IMG/VR virus record: IMGVR_UViG_3300027773_000194
Coordinates: 1 to 24,058 of that record
Strand: one strand, 5' to 3'
Origin: a virus
DNA: 24,058 nucleotides
Position numbers and translations under genes: made by a program. The notes beneath the pieces were generated by a model that saw only the letters and a program-made list of their open reading frames with translations, did not search any database and was not told the origin of the DNA. The stretch's first letter is position 1, and every line of letters starts with the position of its first letter. Positions 12,294 to 20,296 of the stretch are shown here, one piece after another.

Positions 12294-15259
12294 GGTTTCA
12301 CGCTCCTGAATTTCAATGATTGCACCTGCCACAGCCCGTTCATGAACTCCTCGAAGTCCTCTTGATCATCAAGGAAGCGGCAATTGAAAGCATAGGTGCC
12401 GTCCCAGGTGAGATTGGCGTTGGCCGCGGGCGCGCTCGCGAAGATGAGCGTGTTTGGTTGCATTACAGTCCAATTCGGCCCGGCAAGCGTTGCATGCGAG
12501 CCGGAGGCGATTATGGTTGGAAAGAACGCCGCCGCCACGTTGGCGCAAGAATACATAAGGCTAGAGAAATAGATCCCCTGTCCGGCCGTTCCTGTGTAGA
12601 TGGTCGAGCCGGAACTTTCGAGATAGAGCCGCGCGAGCGGCGTTGTTGCGGCCGCGATGGGGCAGGACGCCGAGATCAGATATGAGCCGTTCGAATTGTG
12701 CGCGATCGATGCGGCCGTGATCCCAGAGCCAGGAACTGCAGTTGCGGCTATAAGATCAAAGTCACAAATATGGAAGAGAGAGCCATCATAGAGTTGCAAT
12801 TGGCACTGCGCGCGTTCAGCAGCCTTCACGTAGCAAGCGACCGTGAAAAGAGCTCCAGCGGAGAGCATTTTCCCGTCTGTCGCGGCGCAGTAATGAGCGT
12901 TATTGGTGCTGTCTTCTTGGAGCTTATATTGCAGCACTGCCAAACCATTGACATAGATCTGCGAGATCCCAGTCACCCATGAGATGGGCTCTGAACTATA
13001 GGCAAGTGAGCGTTGCAAGGTAAAGGCCGTAGCCGTTCCGCTCGCATTTTGAACTCCGGCATAGGCACCTGCAGCCGTATTGTCTGATGGATCGACATAA
13101 AGGAACGTCCCGAGCTGCCCCTGGCACTGAATGTAAAGGCCCATTATTTCCTGCAGCGAATTGACGGCAAGACCTGGAAAGACTCCGTTTGAGTCAAGCC
13201 CCTCAATGGTGAGTTCGAATTCATAAAGCCCCTGAGCGTAAAGCGAGGCGCGCACCTCGCGCCCGGAGACGTGAGAGGCAACGCGCGTCGAATAAGACGG
13301 GCGCTTATGGACGGACCAGCCGCGGCCGGGGAGACTTGGAAACACAAAGGGCATGGGAACCTCTGGAGGCGGATCGGGCACGGGCGGCATGATGAGGGGC
13401 CCCTTGCCATTGAGCCAGTTGCCCGCCTCCCAGCTGCCCGTATCGCCCCACACATTCGAGAGCTGCGGGAAGACCGGAAATGGTCTTGCGTCCCAGTTCC
13501 AAACCGAGCAAAATTCCGGCTGGATCATTTGGACGCCGGCGCCGGATGTGGCATTGTGCCCATCCACAAACCAATATTCGTACAAGGCCTGAAGGGCTAA
13601 GATCTGCAGCGTTTGATCGCGCTTCGGCAGAAAGCCGCCGCCATCGGCCGGGAGCCAGATTGACCAATAGGCCGTTCCGGATTCCGTTGAACCCGCGGAA
13701 TAAAAGAGGTTCGGCTGGTTCGTGCATTTATCATTAGATGGGAACCCATATTCGGCAAATGCAATCGGCTTCGATTGCGGCAGCCACTCCGTTTGCGGGC
13801 CTTGTGGAATCCAGCCGGAGCCCGTGTCGTAGATCGCGTGATGCGGATTGTTCCACCACCAGCGGATTTGCTTATTGGCGAGGATCTGCTGGCCTGAGTA
13901 AAAAGGCTGGCGTGACTGGACGAGCCGGTCGCCCCCAGGGAGCGAAACCTGCAAATCCGTCCCGTTGGGGTCAAACCCGCGCCCCAAATTGTTCGAATCG
14001 GAATACCACCAATAAAACTTCTCGCCGCCCTCGATATTGGCCTTGAGGTAATCCTTCGAATAAATCGTCGGTGTGCCCGAAAGCCCGAGTCCGTTCATTG
14101 CGGAGCTCGAAGGAGGCCAAGAGCCGGCCGGCGCTTGCGCGCTCCAATTCAGAACGTCGACCCCGCCCGTTCCCGTAGTCCAATCGGAGATGGGCATGTA
14201 GTTGTCAAGGCAAACAAGGTCGATGTTATGGTGAGCCCAAAGCTGGTCAAGATGCGGCCATTGCCCCTGCGCGGGCGGAGTCGAGGCGGTGTGTTGATAG
14301 CCCATCCAGTCCGACCAGTCGGCTGAATAGGAGATGAGGTTATGGAAATTGATCGTATCCTTAGTGAGCCCGGCGCCATCGAAGGTGCTGCGCACATCGT
14401 CCGAGAGCTCAATCAGGCCTTGGACGAACGGATAATCCCAGACTGCGTTGCCCGAACCATCCGTTGCTCCAGCCATACTCCAGGCAGGACCACGAATCGC
14501 CTCCAAGCCGCGAAGCTCAGAGCCAAGGAGAAATAGATCGACACCGCCAGCAACGACACAAAGATTCGCATAGTGGAGAATCATCCTCCGGTAGGTCCAG
14601 TCCGTTGCCGGGCCGGAATAGTGCACGGTTTTGTTGCCGTAGTCGCGCGTAAACTGTGAGGCCGCGGCGGGACCTAGAAAGGCATGAACGGCGGCCGCGG
14701 CGGCGCTTGAAACATCTACTCCGTTATAAGTGATCCTCCCGCGCCAAGGCTTACTTGGGGCATCCATAAGGATGAAAGGATAAAACACGACCCGCAGCCC
14801 GCGCGCCTTCAAATCCTGAACGCACTCGACGAGCGATTGATCCGATGGCGTTCCGCCGTAGGTAAAGGAGCCGTAAGCATCCGTTGAGATAGGAATGAGG
14901 CCAGCCGAAAATTGTGTGAGCGAAGAGCATTGCCAGTTTTCGGCAACCCAGCCTGAGCCAGTCCATTTCTGAAATGAGCCGCCAATGTAGGTGGTCGAAG
15001 GATAAATCTGACAGGCTGAAATATTGGTCGAATTACAAAACCAGGAGCAGACCAGGGCGACCGTCTTACATGCTGGGAAGGCCGCTTGCAGCTGATCGAT
15101 CGAAACGGAATAATCGGTTCTACTCGAGGGGGAACCGTTGAAATAATAGTTCACGCCCTTTACCGACGATTCGGTGATGCGCTGGCCTTGGCGCGCCGCT
15201 GTGCCATAGGTGAACTCGCCCGTAGAGGGCAGCAAATTCACGCCATTGATGTAGCTCAT
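12290..15259 (-). CDS. TIM-barrel + DUF2460 fusion tail protein with inserted carbohydrate-binding-like module (989 aa)
   Basis: Start set at ATG 15259 (MSYINGVNLLPSTGEFTYGT), preceded by GGGAG; the frame is open further upstream, to 15376. Residues 1 to about 630 match the glycosidase-like TIM barrel of RcGTA gp15 in order: TDYSVSIDQLQAAFPACKTV, VVFYPFILM, PWRGRITYNG, YRRMILHYANLC, FLLGSELRGLEAIRG and AFAEYGFPSNDKCTNQPN. Glu248 (GSE) and Glu503 (AEYG) are placed like the acid/base and nucleophile of GH-A glycosidases. Residues about 635-785 and 918-989 are DUF2460 (GTA gp12, distal tail protein: FPSLPGRGWSVHKRPSYSTR; LWQVQSLKFRSVKP), split by a carbohydrate-binding-like module. It probably forms the distal tail ring with an attached glycan-acting domain. 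Confidence 0.82.
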   Translation of the reverse strand: MSYINGVNLLPSTGEFTYGTAARQGQRITESSVKGVNYYFNGSPSSRTDYSVSIDQLQAAFPACKTVALVCSWFCNSTNISACQIYPSTTYIGGSFQKWTGSGWVAENWQCSSLTQFSAGLIPISTDAYGSFTYGGTPSDQSLVECVQDLKARGLRVVFYPFILMDAPSKPWRGRITYNGVDVSSAAAAAVHAFLGPAAASQFTRDYGNKTVHYSGPATDWTYRRMILHYANLCVVAGGVDLFLLGSELRGLEAIRGPAWSMAGATDGSGNAVWDYPFVQGLIELSDDVRSTFDGAGLTKDTINFHNLISYSADWSDWMGYQHTASTPPAQGQWPHLDQLWAHHNIDLVCLDNYMPISDWTTGTGGVDVLNWSAQAPAGSWPPSSSAMNGLGLSGTPTIYSKDYLKANIEGGEKFYWWYSDSNNLGRGFDPNGTDLQVSLPGGDRLVQSRQPFYSGQQILANKQIRWWWNNPHHAIYDTGSGWIPQGPQTEWLPQSKPIAFAEYGFPSNDKCTNQPNLFYSAGSTESGTAYWSIWLPADGGGFLPKRDQTLQILALQALYEYWFVDGHNATSGAGVQMIQPEFCSVWNWDARPFPVFPQLSNVWGDTGSWEAGNWLNGKGPLIMPPVPDPPPEVPMPFVFPSLPGRGWSVHKRPSYSTRVASHVSGREVRASLYAQGLYEFELTIEGLDSNGVFPGLAVNSLQEIMGLYIQCQGQLGTFLYVDPSDNTAAGAYAGVQNASGTATAFTLQRSLAYSSEPISWVTGISQIYVNGLAVLQYKLQEDSTNNAHYCAATDGKMLSAGALFTVACYVKAAERAQCQLQLYDGSLFHICDFDLIAATAVPGSGITAASIAHNSNGSYLISASCPIAAATTPLARLYLESSGSTIYTGTAGQGIYFSSLMYSCANVAAAFFPTIIASGSHATLAGPNWTVMQPNTLIFASAPAANANLTWDGTYAFNCRFLDDQEDFEEFMNGLWQVQSLKFRSVKP

Positions 15260-15353
15260 CGGCTCCCAAAATTTCCAATAATTTCCGTGTGCAGCGAAAT
15301 TTCTGCACTGCGTAAGTGATGGCCGGCCATAGCTGCCTGGCAGCAAAACGGGC

Positions 15354-15605
15354 CTAAGCGCTATTGGTAAAAACAACGCGCGTCTGTCCGGCTAGGCACC
15401 TAGCGTAAAGATTGCCGCTTCCGGTATTGATGAGAAGCGCCGGACCCTCGGGCGCTAGCGTAATGCCATCCAAGCCCGTTGGCGGCGTTGTTCCAAAGGC
15501 GATCAGGGCAGGGCCGCTGTGCGCTTGAACAGCAGAGGGAAGGTTCATGCTTCCGAGTAACTGCCACCCTTGTGCCGGTGTCAAAGTCAAAGCGGCGACC
15601 GCCAT
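15354..15605 (-). CDS. Small phage structural protein (83 aa)
   Basis: ATG 15605 has AAGGAA upstream and lies 42 bases beyond the tape measure stop. The product is beta-rich (MAVAALTLTPAQGWQLLGSM, GITLAPEGPALLINTGSGNL, YARCLAGQTRVVFTNSA) and looks like a small, single-domain virion protein. Its place between the tape measure and the distal tail protein suggests a tail-end or adaptor part. There is no named family that I can recognise. A gap of about 95 bases follows, which may encode a longer N-terminus of the next gene. Confidence 0.6.
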   Translation of the reverse strand: MAVAALTLTPAQGWQLLGSMNLPSAVQAHSGPALIAFGTTPPTGLDGITLAPEGPALLINTGSGNLYARCLAGQTRVVFTNSA

Positions 15606-15647
15606 AGTCTGTTTCCTTCTGAGGGATAGGCCTGATCAGTTTGGGGA

Positions 15648-16904
15648 TTACAAAGATGTGAGCTTGCTCAAACCGAGATGCGCTCCCGCGCGAACCCCCT
15701 CGTTTACAGTGCGCATAATGGCTTGGGCATTGTTCTTTAGAAAAGCGCGAACGCCCTGCGCATCAATTGCAGACACATTGAAATGAGTAGAGTGGTGAAC
15801 CTGCAGAGCACGGGCAGGGCCATCGCTAGAGCCTAGCATGGTACGAAGTGCAGCTGCAGGACCGGCGGGTACGATCATTTCGCCCTTGTGAATTTGAGCA
15901 ATCATATCCCGAGGCAGTTCCCAGACTCCCGTTGCAAAGGAGGCAAGTCCCGCTCCAGCCGAAAGCACGGCGGCTTCACCTGCTGCGGCAGGGCCCGCCG
16001 CGGCAGGACCCATTACTGGAGAAAGGAAACCGAAAATGCCTGCAAAAGTCTCTGCTGCAGAGGCAGCGATCGATCTGAGCATCCCGGGGATTACTGCCGC
16101 CATAGATGCGTGGGCGCCAGCAGACTCCGCGCTGGTCCTTGCCGAAACCCCTGCGAGTACGGCTGTGGTTTTGGCGCCCTCCCCAGCTTGCGTGCCCGCT
16201 GTCTGTTGGGCAACGCCTGCCAGCCAATCGGCAACCATTCTGGTCCGCGTCTGGACGAAGATCTGAATCAAATGGGTTAGCACATTTTGAGCGGCGTCTC
16301 GCAGCCTCATATGGCCCGTAATCATTCCCATGATTGCTGAGGAGAACCCGGATCCAATCTGCTGGAAGCTGCGCTTGTAGTCATTGCATATTTGATTGCT
16401 GCCAGCCCGCTCGATCTCGATCCTCCTTGAGCTGGATTGGCTGGCCAGGCCATCGATGTGCCGTTGAGCTGCTTCATATGCAGATGTGCTTTGCTGCAGC
16501 GTGCTTTGAATGAATTGAAGATGCCGGAGCCCGAAGCTTTCTTTCTGTCTCTCGGTCCCTGAGGCGTCAGAAAGCTCCTGCTTCCGGCCAACCTGCCTTG
16601 CCTGCGCAATCTCTTTTTCCAAGGCTTCGCGCTGCTCCCTACCAGCGAGCGCGATGCTGTATTGCGTGAGTTCACTTTGACGGGCGATGTTGACAGCTGA
16701 GTCGTTTGAGCTCTGGGCGACAGCAAGCTTCTGTGCCGCAGTGTTCGCGTAGGCCTGCGGAATTGAAGCGAAGTTAGAATTGATTTGCTCCGCCCCGCCC
16801 TGTATCGCAGCTGAGGCCGTTTGCACGGCACTTGCGGCCTGCCGCATTCCGTCCTGCAACGACGATATATCGGCAGTGAACCTTATGGAGACCTCGTCTG
16901 CCAC
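15648..16904 (-). CDS. Tail tape measure protein, short (418 aa)
   Basis: Starts with GTG 16904 (VADEVSIRFTADISSLQDGM), a typical tape measure opening. Residues 15-190 are a long helical stretch rich in Ala, Gln and Ser (AVQTASAAIQGGAEQINSNF; REALEKEIAQARQVGRKQEL). The middle (FQQIGSGFSSAIMGMITGHM) and a Gly/Ala-rich hydrophobic part near residues 265-330 could cross the host membrane. The end (SDGPARALQVHHSTHFNVSA, AFLKNNAQAIMRTVNEGVRA) is the usual C-terminal block of phage tape measures. At about 1.5 angstrom per residue, 418 residues would mean a tail of only about 60 nm. It sets tail length and leaves with the DNA. Confidence 0.85.
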   Translation of the reverse strand: MADEVSIRFTADISSLQDGMRQAASAVQTASAAIQGGAEQINSNFASIPQAYANTAAQKLAVAQSSNDSAVNIARQSELTQYSIALAGREQREALEKEIAQARQVGRKQELSDASGTERQKESFGLRHLQFIQSTLQQSTSAYEAAQRHIDGLASQSSSRRIEIERAGSNQICNDYKRSFQQIGSGFSSAIMGMITGHMRLRDAAQNVLTHLIQIFVQTRTRMVADWLAGVAQQTAGTQAGEGAKTTAVLAGVSARTSAESAGAHASMAAVIPGMLRSIAASAAETFAGIFGFLSPVMGPAAAGPAAAGEAAVLSAGAGLASFATGVWELPRDMIAQIHKGEMIVPAGPAAALRTMLGSSDGPARALQVHHSTHFNVSAIDAQGVRAFLKNNAQAIMRTVNEGVRAGAHLGLSKLTSL

Positions 16905-16935
16905 TTTTGCGAATCCTTTTGCGAATCCTTTTCGA
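16905..16935 (-). repeat. Tandem 12-base repeat that duplicates the tape measure ribosome site
   Basis: On the minus strand AAAAGGATTCGC occurs twice in tandem directly before the GTG start. Each copy holds an AAGGA ribosome site; the nearer one is at normal spacing, and the outer is 12 bases further. The duplication could raise or buffer translation, or may be recent replication slippage. Confidence 0.65.
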
Positions 16936-17024
16936 AGTCACGCGTGTACGGCACCGCCGAAGCGGACAAATCGGCCGGCGCGCCACGCCGAGAACAGAAG
17001 ATGGGGAAGCTTTCGAGAGAATCA

Positions 17025-17258
17025 CTAAGGTTCGCGCAGGCGCACGAATCCATCCGGGTGGCGGGCGATGAGGCCTCCAATTCCGCTTGGATCACTTTCG
17101 TTTTTGCTAACTGCCCGGTCTGACTTTTGGGCAAGGCCGAAAGCGATCGTTAATATCTCATGGAGCGGCGGGTATTCACGCCAATATGAAAAGAGCGACT
17201 TGATATCGTGAATTGTCATCTCGTCTATTTGGTTGGGTGTATAGCCGCAAGCCGTCAT
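17025..17258 (-). CDS. Second tail assembly chaperone-like protein (77 aa)
   Basis: ATG 17258 begins MTACGYTPNQIDEMTIHDIK and continues with LFSYWREYPPLHEI, the small helical pattern of tail chaperones encoded just before the tape measure. The frame is open upstream of the ATG without a stop (reading FDLIYARL before the Met), and this upstream part also looks like family sequence. The frame lies one base back (-1) from the preceding gene, so a lambda G/GT-type frameshift is possible, though no classic slippery heptamer is seen. The C-terminal half (SESDPSGIGGLIARHPDG region) is probably disordered. Confidence 0.65.
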   Translation of the reverse strand: MTACGYTPNQIDEMTIHDIKSLFSYWREYPPLHEILTIAFGLAQKSDRAVSKNESDPSGIGGLIARHPDGFVRLREP

Positions 17259-17272
17259 GAGCCTGGCATAGA

Positions 17273-17620
17273 TTAAATCGAAGCTGGTGCGGGCGGGTTC
17301 AGCGGAATCTCGCCCGCGAGTGCTTCCCCCGGGTCGGATACTCCGCGTGCATCTATAAATCCGCCAAGGCGCAGGACAGTCTCCATGGCGCGCCCGACCT
17401 CCGCCGCCGTTGCTTCTATATTTTCAAGAGAAGAAACAGCATCTGGGTAATCGCGGCGCAAAGCTATACTCAGGATTGCTATCGCGGAACTGATATTACC
17501 CTTGCCACCGTTCGCGTTCGCAATGAGAACCGGCTCAATTTCTTGCACTTGGCGCAAGGTCAGAGGGCGTACTTCCCACGTATGTGAGCCAAGGTGAATT
17601 GTTTGGGGCAGCGGGCGCAT
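17273..17620 (-). CDS. Tail assembly chaperone, gpG-like (115 aa)
   Basis: ATG 17620 lies just after the major tail protein stop, with AGAGG inside the end of that gene as ribosome site. The product (MRPLPQTIHLGSHTWEVRPL, then TLRQVQEIEPVL, AIAILSIALRRDYPDAV, ENIEATAAEVGRAMETVLRL) has the beta-start plus helical body of chaperones that coat the tape measure before the tail tube forms. Its place between major tail protein and tape measure supports this. The C-terminus EIPLNPPAPASI is flexible and ends 15 bases before the next start. Confidence 0.72.
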   Translation of the reverse strand: MRPLPQTIHLGSHTWEVRPLTLRQVQEIEPVLIANANGGKGNISSAIAILSIALRRDYPDAVSSLENIEATAAEVGRAMETVLRLGGFIDARGVSDPGEALAGEIPLNPPAPASI

Positions 17621-17621
17621 T

Positions 17622-18359
17622 TTAGGAGGCCTCTGCGAACGACCATGTCATCACGTTTCCTGCTGTATCCGCGAAGCAGGAGAAATCAAATTCGGGAATC
17701 GTGAAATCCTCAAGCTTCGTTTGGAAGCTGAGCTTTTTGGACGTGCAGTTGTTGAGCTTTAACGAGACGGCCTGCCCCTGAAAGGTCGTATAGAACAGCG
17801 CTTGAAATGTCGGAGTCACTCCGAGGAGCTGATTCGACACGGTAAACTTTTGTCCCGAACCGCCGACGGTGTAAGTATAGCTGACGAGAATGGCCTTTCC
17901 CGCGTCGGCCGAATTGAAACTGTAGACCCCAGATGTCACGGAGTATTGCCCAGCGGCGGGCGATGAGGCAACCTTCGTGAGCGGCAGTCCAGTCGCGGCG
18001 AAAAGGACACCTCCATCGTCAACGAAAGTAGCGGCGTTGGCCGCTGTATAATTGAAGGGAGTTGAAGCAGGAATAGCGCCCGCCTCAGCAAACGACGTCG
18101 CGAGCTGGCCAGGCGATGGCGTGACTCCATAGAAGAGATTGGCGAACGCCAAGCCGGAGATACGGGCAACTTTTGCTTTGCCTGAAGTCTTGATGGTTCC
18201 GCGGGCAATCGCCACCGGCCGCTGAAATTGGCCAGTGAGCTCTTTTATCGTCGCTGTTTCTTCAATCGTGACTTCTTGGACCAAGCCAAAGTTCATTGGC
18301 GTCGCGTTCGGGATATCGGTGCGAGTCCCAAGTAGAACACCGGAGCCAAAGCTATACAT
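17622..18359 (-). CDS. Major tail tube protein with inserted Ig-like module (245 aa)
   Basis: Start set at ATG 18359 (MYSFGSGVLLGTRTDIPNAT), ten bases after GGAG; a TTG at 18389 would give ten more residues but has no ribosome site. The flanks (FGLVQEVTIEETATIKELTG and SLKLNNCTSKKLSFQTKLED, DFSCFADTAGNVMTWSF) are typical for tail tube proteins. Between them, about residues 105-170, sits a module (LFAATGLPLTKVASSPAAGQ, YSVTSGVYSFNSADAG) that also occurs in the head-tail connector at 19446. Hexamers of this protein should stack into the tail tube, with the module exposed outside. Confidence 0.82.
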   Translation of the reverse strand: MYSFGSGVLLGTRTDIPNATPMNFGLVQEVTIEETATIKELTGQFQRPVAIARGTIKTSGKAKVARISGLAFANLFYGVTPSPGQLATSFAEAGAIPASTPFNYTAANAATFVDDGGVLFAATGLPLTKVASSPAAGQYSVTSGVYSFNSADAGKAILVSYTYTVGGSGQKFTVSNQLLGVTPTFQALFYTTFQGQAVSLKLNNCTSKKLSFQTKLEDFTIPEFDFSCFADTAGNVMTWSFAEAS

Positions 18360-18479
18360 GTGGTAGCGTCTCCAATTTGATTGTGCCAAAACGGCCCTGA
18401 AATAGTGAGGGAACCGGCAGCAGAGATAATGCTATTGCGCGGCCTTCAGCTTGTGAGCTGGACCGACCCGTCCGGCTGA

Positions 18480-18926
18480 TTATGCGAGCACTAGTTTAAC
18501 CGGCGCAATCAATAATGCGTCGCCGTCGATATCGCCCGGATCCTTCAAGACCTTGCCTTCTATCCGGCAGCTATAAACGGTCCCCCCAAGCGTATTTCGT
18601 CCGGTGAGGGCATCCGTCCCTTTGATCGCGAATGCCGAATCGAGTGCATCCATGACCGTATTGAGCAGTAGACCGCCAGTGATGCTGGGATCCTTGGCGT
18701 TTAAATAAACGAACAGTTTGATATCGATCACCCGCTTAGGAACAGCGCCCTCTGTCCAAGAATAAGTGTCCTGGCCACCCTCAAAGAGGAAACAAGCGGG
18801 CCTGCTGCTCGCAGGGACGTCGTTCCAGAGTTTAAGGCGTCTTGATGGCCCGAGCTTCCAAGGATACGCACCGGCGAGAACACCGAGCAGCGCAGCAATT
18901 GCACTCTCGCGGGAAGTCCCCGGCAT
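18480..18926 (-). CDS. Tail terminator / minor tail protein (148 aa)
   Basis: ATG 18926 follows a strong GGAGG. The product opens with a helical segment (SAIAALLGVLAGAYPWKLGP) and goes on with beta strands (FLFEGGQDTYSWTEGAVPKR, VIDIKLFVYLNAKDPS, DGDALLIAPVKLVLA), the alpha-beta pattern of lambda gpU/HK97 gp11-like terminators. These cap the finished tail tube and join it to the head. It stands between the gp10-like gene and the major tail protein, which is the standard place. Family assignment is by pattern and position. Confidence 0.65.
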   Translation of the reverse strand: MPGTSRESAIAALLGVLAGAYPWKLGPSRRLKLWNDVPASSRPACFLFEGGQDTYSWTEGAVPKRVIDIKLFVYLNAKDPSITGGLLLNTVMDALDSAFAIKGTDALTGRNTLGGTVYSCRIEGKVLKDPGDIDGDALLIAPVKLVLA

Positions 18927-19002
18927 TTTCCCTCCTTCTCAAAAATCATTGATAGGCAAAAGACATCGGTGTGCCAGACCGGTAATCTGCAGAGTCGTGC
19001 AC

Positions 19003-19449
19003 TTAATCTTGCATGAGCGCGTTCAGAATGGCCTGCTTGAGGTTCGAAATCAGCTCATCTTGTGATTCGGTCAGCGAGCTTCGAAAATAGGAGCGTGAGG
19101 GTACGACGGAACCTGGGTGTTGCACGCGCCTCGCAAAAATCTGATCGCTGCTCGCAGCAAATGCGAGAGCTCTGGCCCTTTGAGCAAGAATTTCATGAGC
19201 GGCGGTTTTGCCACCGAATTCTTGGATTTCGGCATAGGGCAGGTTGGTGCTCGAATAGGTAATGCTGGTTTCTGCATCCTTCTGATCGACAGAAGATGAC
19301 ACCGAAGCTGCTATAGCACCGAAACGGGCCTGAAGGATCTCACCAGAAAGCTTTTGCCGGATGCGAACATCGAGCCGGCTGCGGACGGATTCGACCGCAG
19401 CACAGAGAGCATCTTGCAAAGAGCGCGCATCAAATTCGGCCACCATCAT
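19003..19449 (-). CDS. HK97 gp10-like head-tail joining / minor tail protein (148 aa)
   Basis: The frame is open to 19605, but the ATG at 19449 overlaps the stop of the connector gene (ATGA) and is taken as start (MMVAEFDARSLQDALCAAVE). The product has an N-terminal helix (VRSRLDVRIRQKLSGEIL), a DAETSITYSSTNLPYAEIQE strand block and the usual FGGKTAAHE segment, then RSYFRSSLTESQDELISNLK. NLPYAxIQEFGG and SRSYFRSSL are the characteristic parts of HK97-gp10-type proteins. It joins tail to head. The C-terminal helix ends in LNALMQD. Confidence 0.75.
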   Translation of the reverse strand: MMVAEFDARSLQDALCAAVESVRSRLDVRIRQKLSGEILQARFGAIAASVSSSVDQKDAETSITYSSTNLPYAEIQEFGGKTAAHEILAQRARALAFAASSDQIFARRVQHPGSVVPSRSYFRSSLTESQDELISNLKQAILNALMQD

Positions 19450-20273
19450 GGCATGAAAACCCGCCGGTAGGGCGACAGAGCAGTTCTCACAAAGTCCGGA
19501 ATATCTTTCACGATAAACGCCAGTGTCTCCTGTCCCCCGAGCGATTTTGTGCGTTGACCGATCCTTGACCGGTAAGCATAACGATCGGCAATCCAGTCCA
19601 TGCAAGATAGTGCAAGATCATAAGGGACGTAGCCATAGGCCAAAGAGACTGCTGTGCCTGCATCTGCCTGAGAGAAACTATATAGGCCACTTGTAACCGA
19701 GTACTGAGCCGCAGCCGGGCTTGCTTGGACTCCGGTGAGGGGCTGGCCGCTGGCATAAACAACGCCCACATCGCTTGCCCAAGCCCCGTAGGGACACTGC
19801 GCCTGAATGGTATAAGGCGGGGAGGCAGGAACAGCGGCGTTCTCATTCGTGATTTGGTAGCCAGCCGCATAGGAGACAACGACATTCTGAATGCCGCCTG
19901 TAAAAACGCGGCCTCGCAGTGAAAGCCGCTGCATGGCTCCGGGGGGCGCAGAATCGCTAGGGTCGAGAAAATAGCCAGGCTGCGCGGCGTTTCCGCCAAA
20001 TAAGGGCGGCGCTGGAGGGATCAGAACTCCGTCGATTGCGCAGGAAATGACATCGTTGACCGGCCATTGACGCAGCACAATTGAGGCCTCACCGCCGCCA
20101 TCGTAAGTCTCGGTATAAGTCGAAGGCAAGATAGCGGGTCTTTCGAGAATGTTGAGAATCGCGCGGCTGATTTGCGAAATCAACTGTGCTAAGAGGAGAT
20201 CATCCTCGGCTCCAGTGATGTCAAGCCAGCTTTTGAGATTAGCAAGGTTGACGAGATCAAAAGGTGAGGCCAT
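19446..20273 (-). CDS. Head-tail connector (HK97 gp6-like) with inserted Ig-like module (275 aa)
   Basis: Start set at ATG 20273 (MASPFDLVNLANLKSWLDIT), with AGGGA upstream. LANLKSWLDITGAEDDLLLA, AQLISQISRAILNIL and TETYDGGG are the opening of phage gp6-like/QLRG connector proteins. The end (DLALSCMDWIADRYAYRSRI, VRTALSPYRRVFMP) is also typical. The family is usually near 100-200 residues; the extra length is a module at about 175-245 (YTIQAQCPYGAWASDVGVVY, SPAAAQYSVTSGLYSFSQAD) nearly the same as one in the major tail protein. It should form a ring below the portal. Confidence 0.75.
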   Translation of the reverse strand: MASPFDLVNLANLKSWLDITGAEDDLLLAQLISQISRAILNILERPAILPSTYTETYDGGGEASIVLRQWPVNDVISCAIDGVLIPPAPPLFGGNAAQPGYFLDPSDSAPPGAMQRLSLRGRVFTGGIQNVVVSYAAGYQITNENAAVPASPPYTIQAQCPYGAWASDVGVVYASGQPLTGVQASPAAAQYSVTSGLYSFSQADAGTAVSLAYGYVPYDLALSCMDWIADRYAYRSRIGQRTKSLGGQETLAFIVKDIPDFVRTALSPYRRVFMP

Positions 20274-20296
20274 GTTCAGCGTCCCTATCTGTCCGG

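Noticed and set aside
16938-17021. 27-codon leftward frame between second chaperone and tape measure (FSRKLPHLLFSAWRAG...)
   Set aside because: It resembles short phage reading frames, but it follows directly after a stop and has no ATG, GTG or TTG start.
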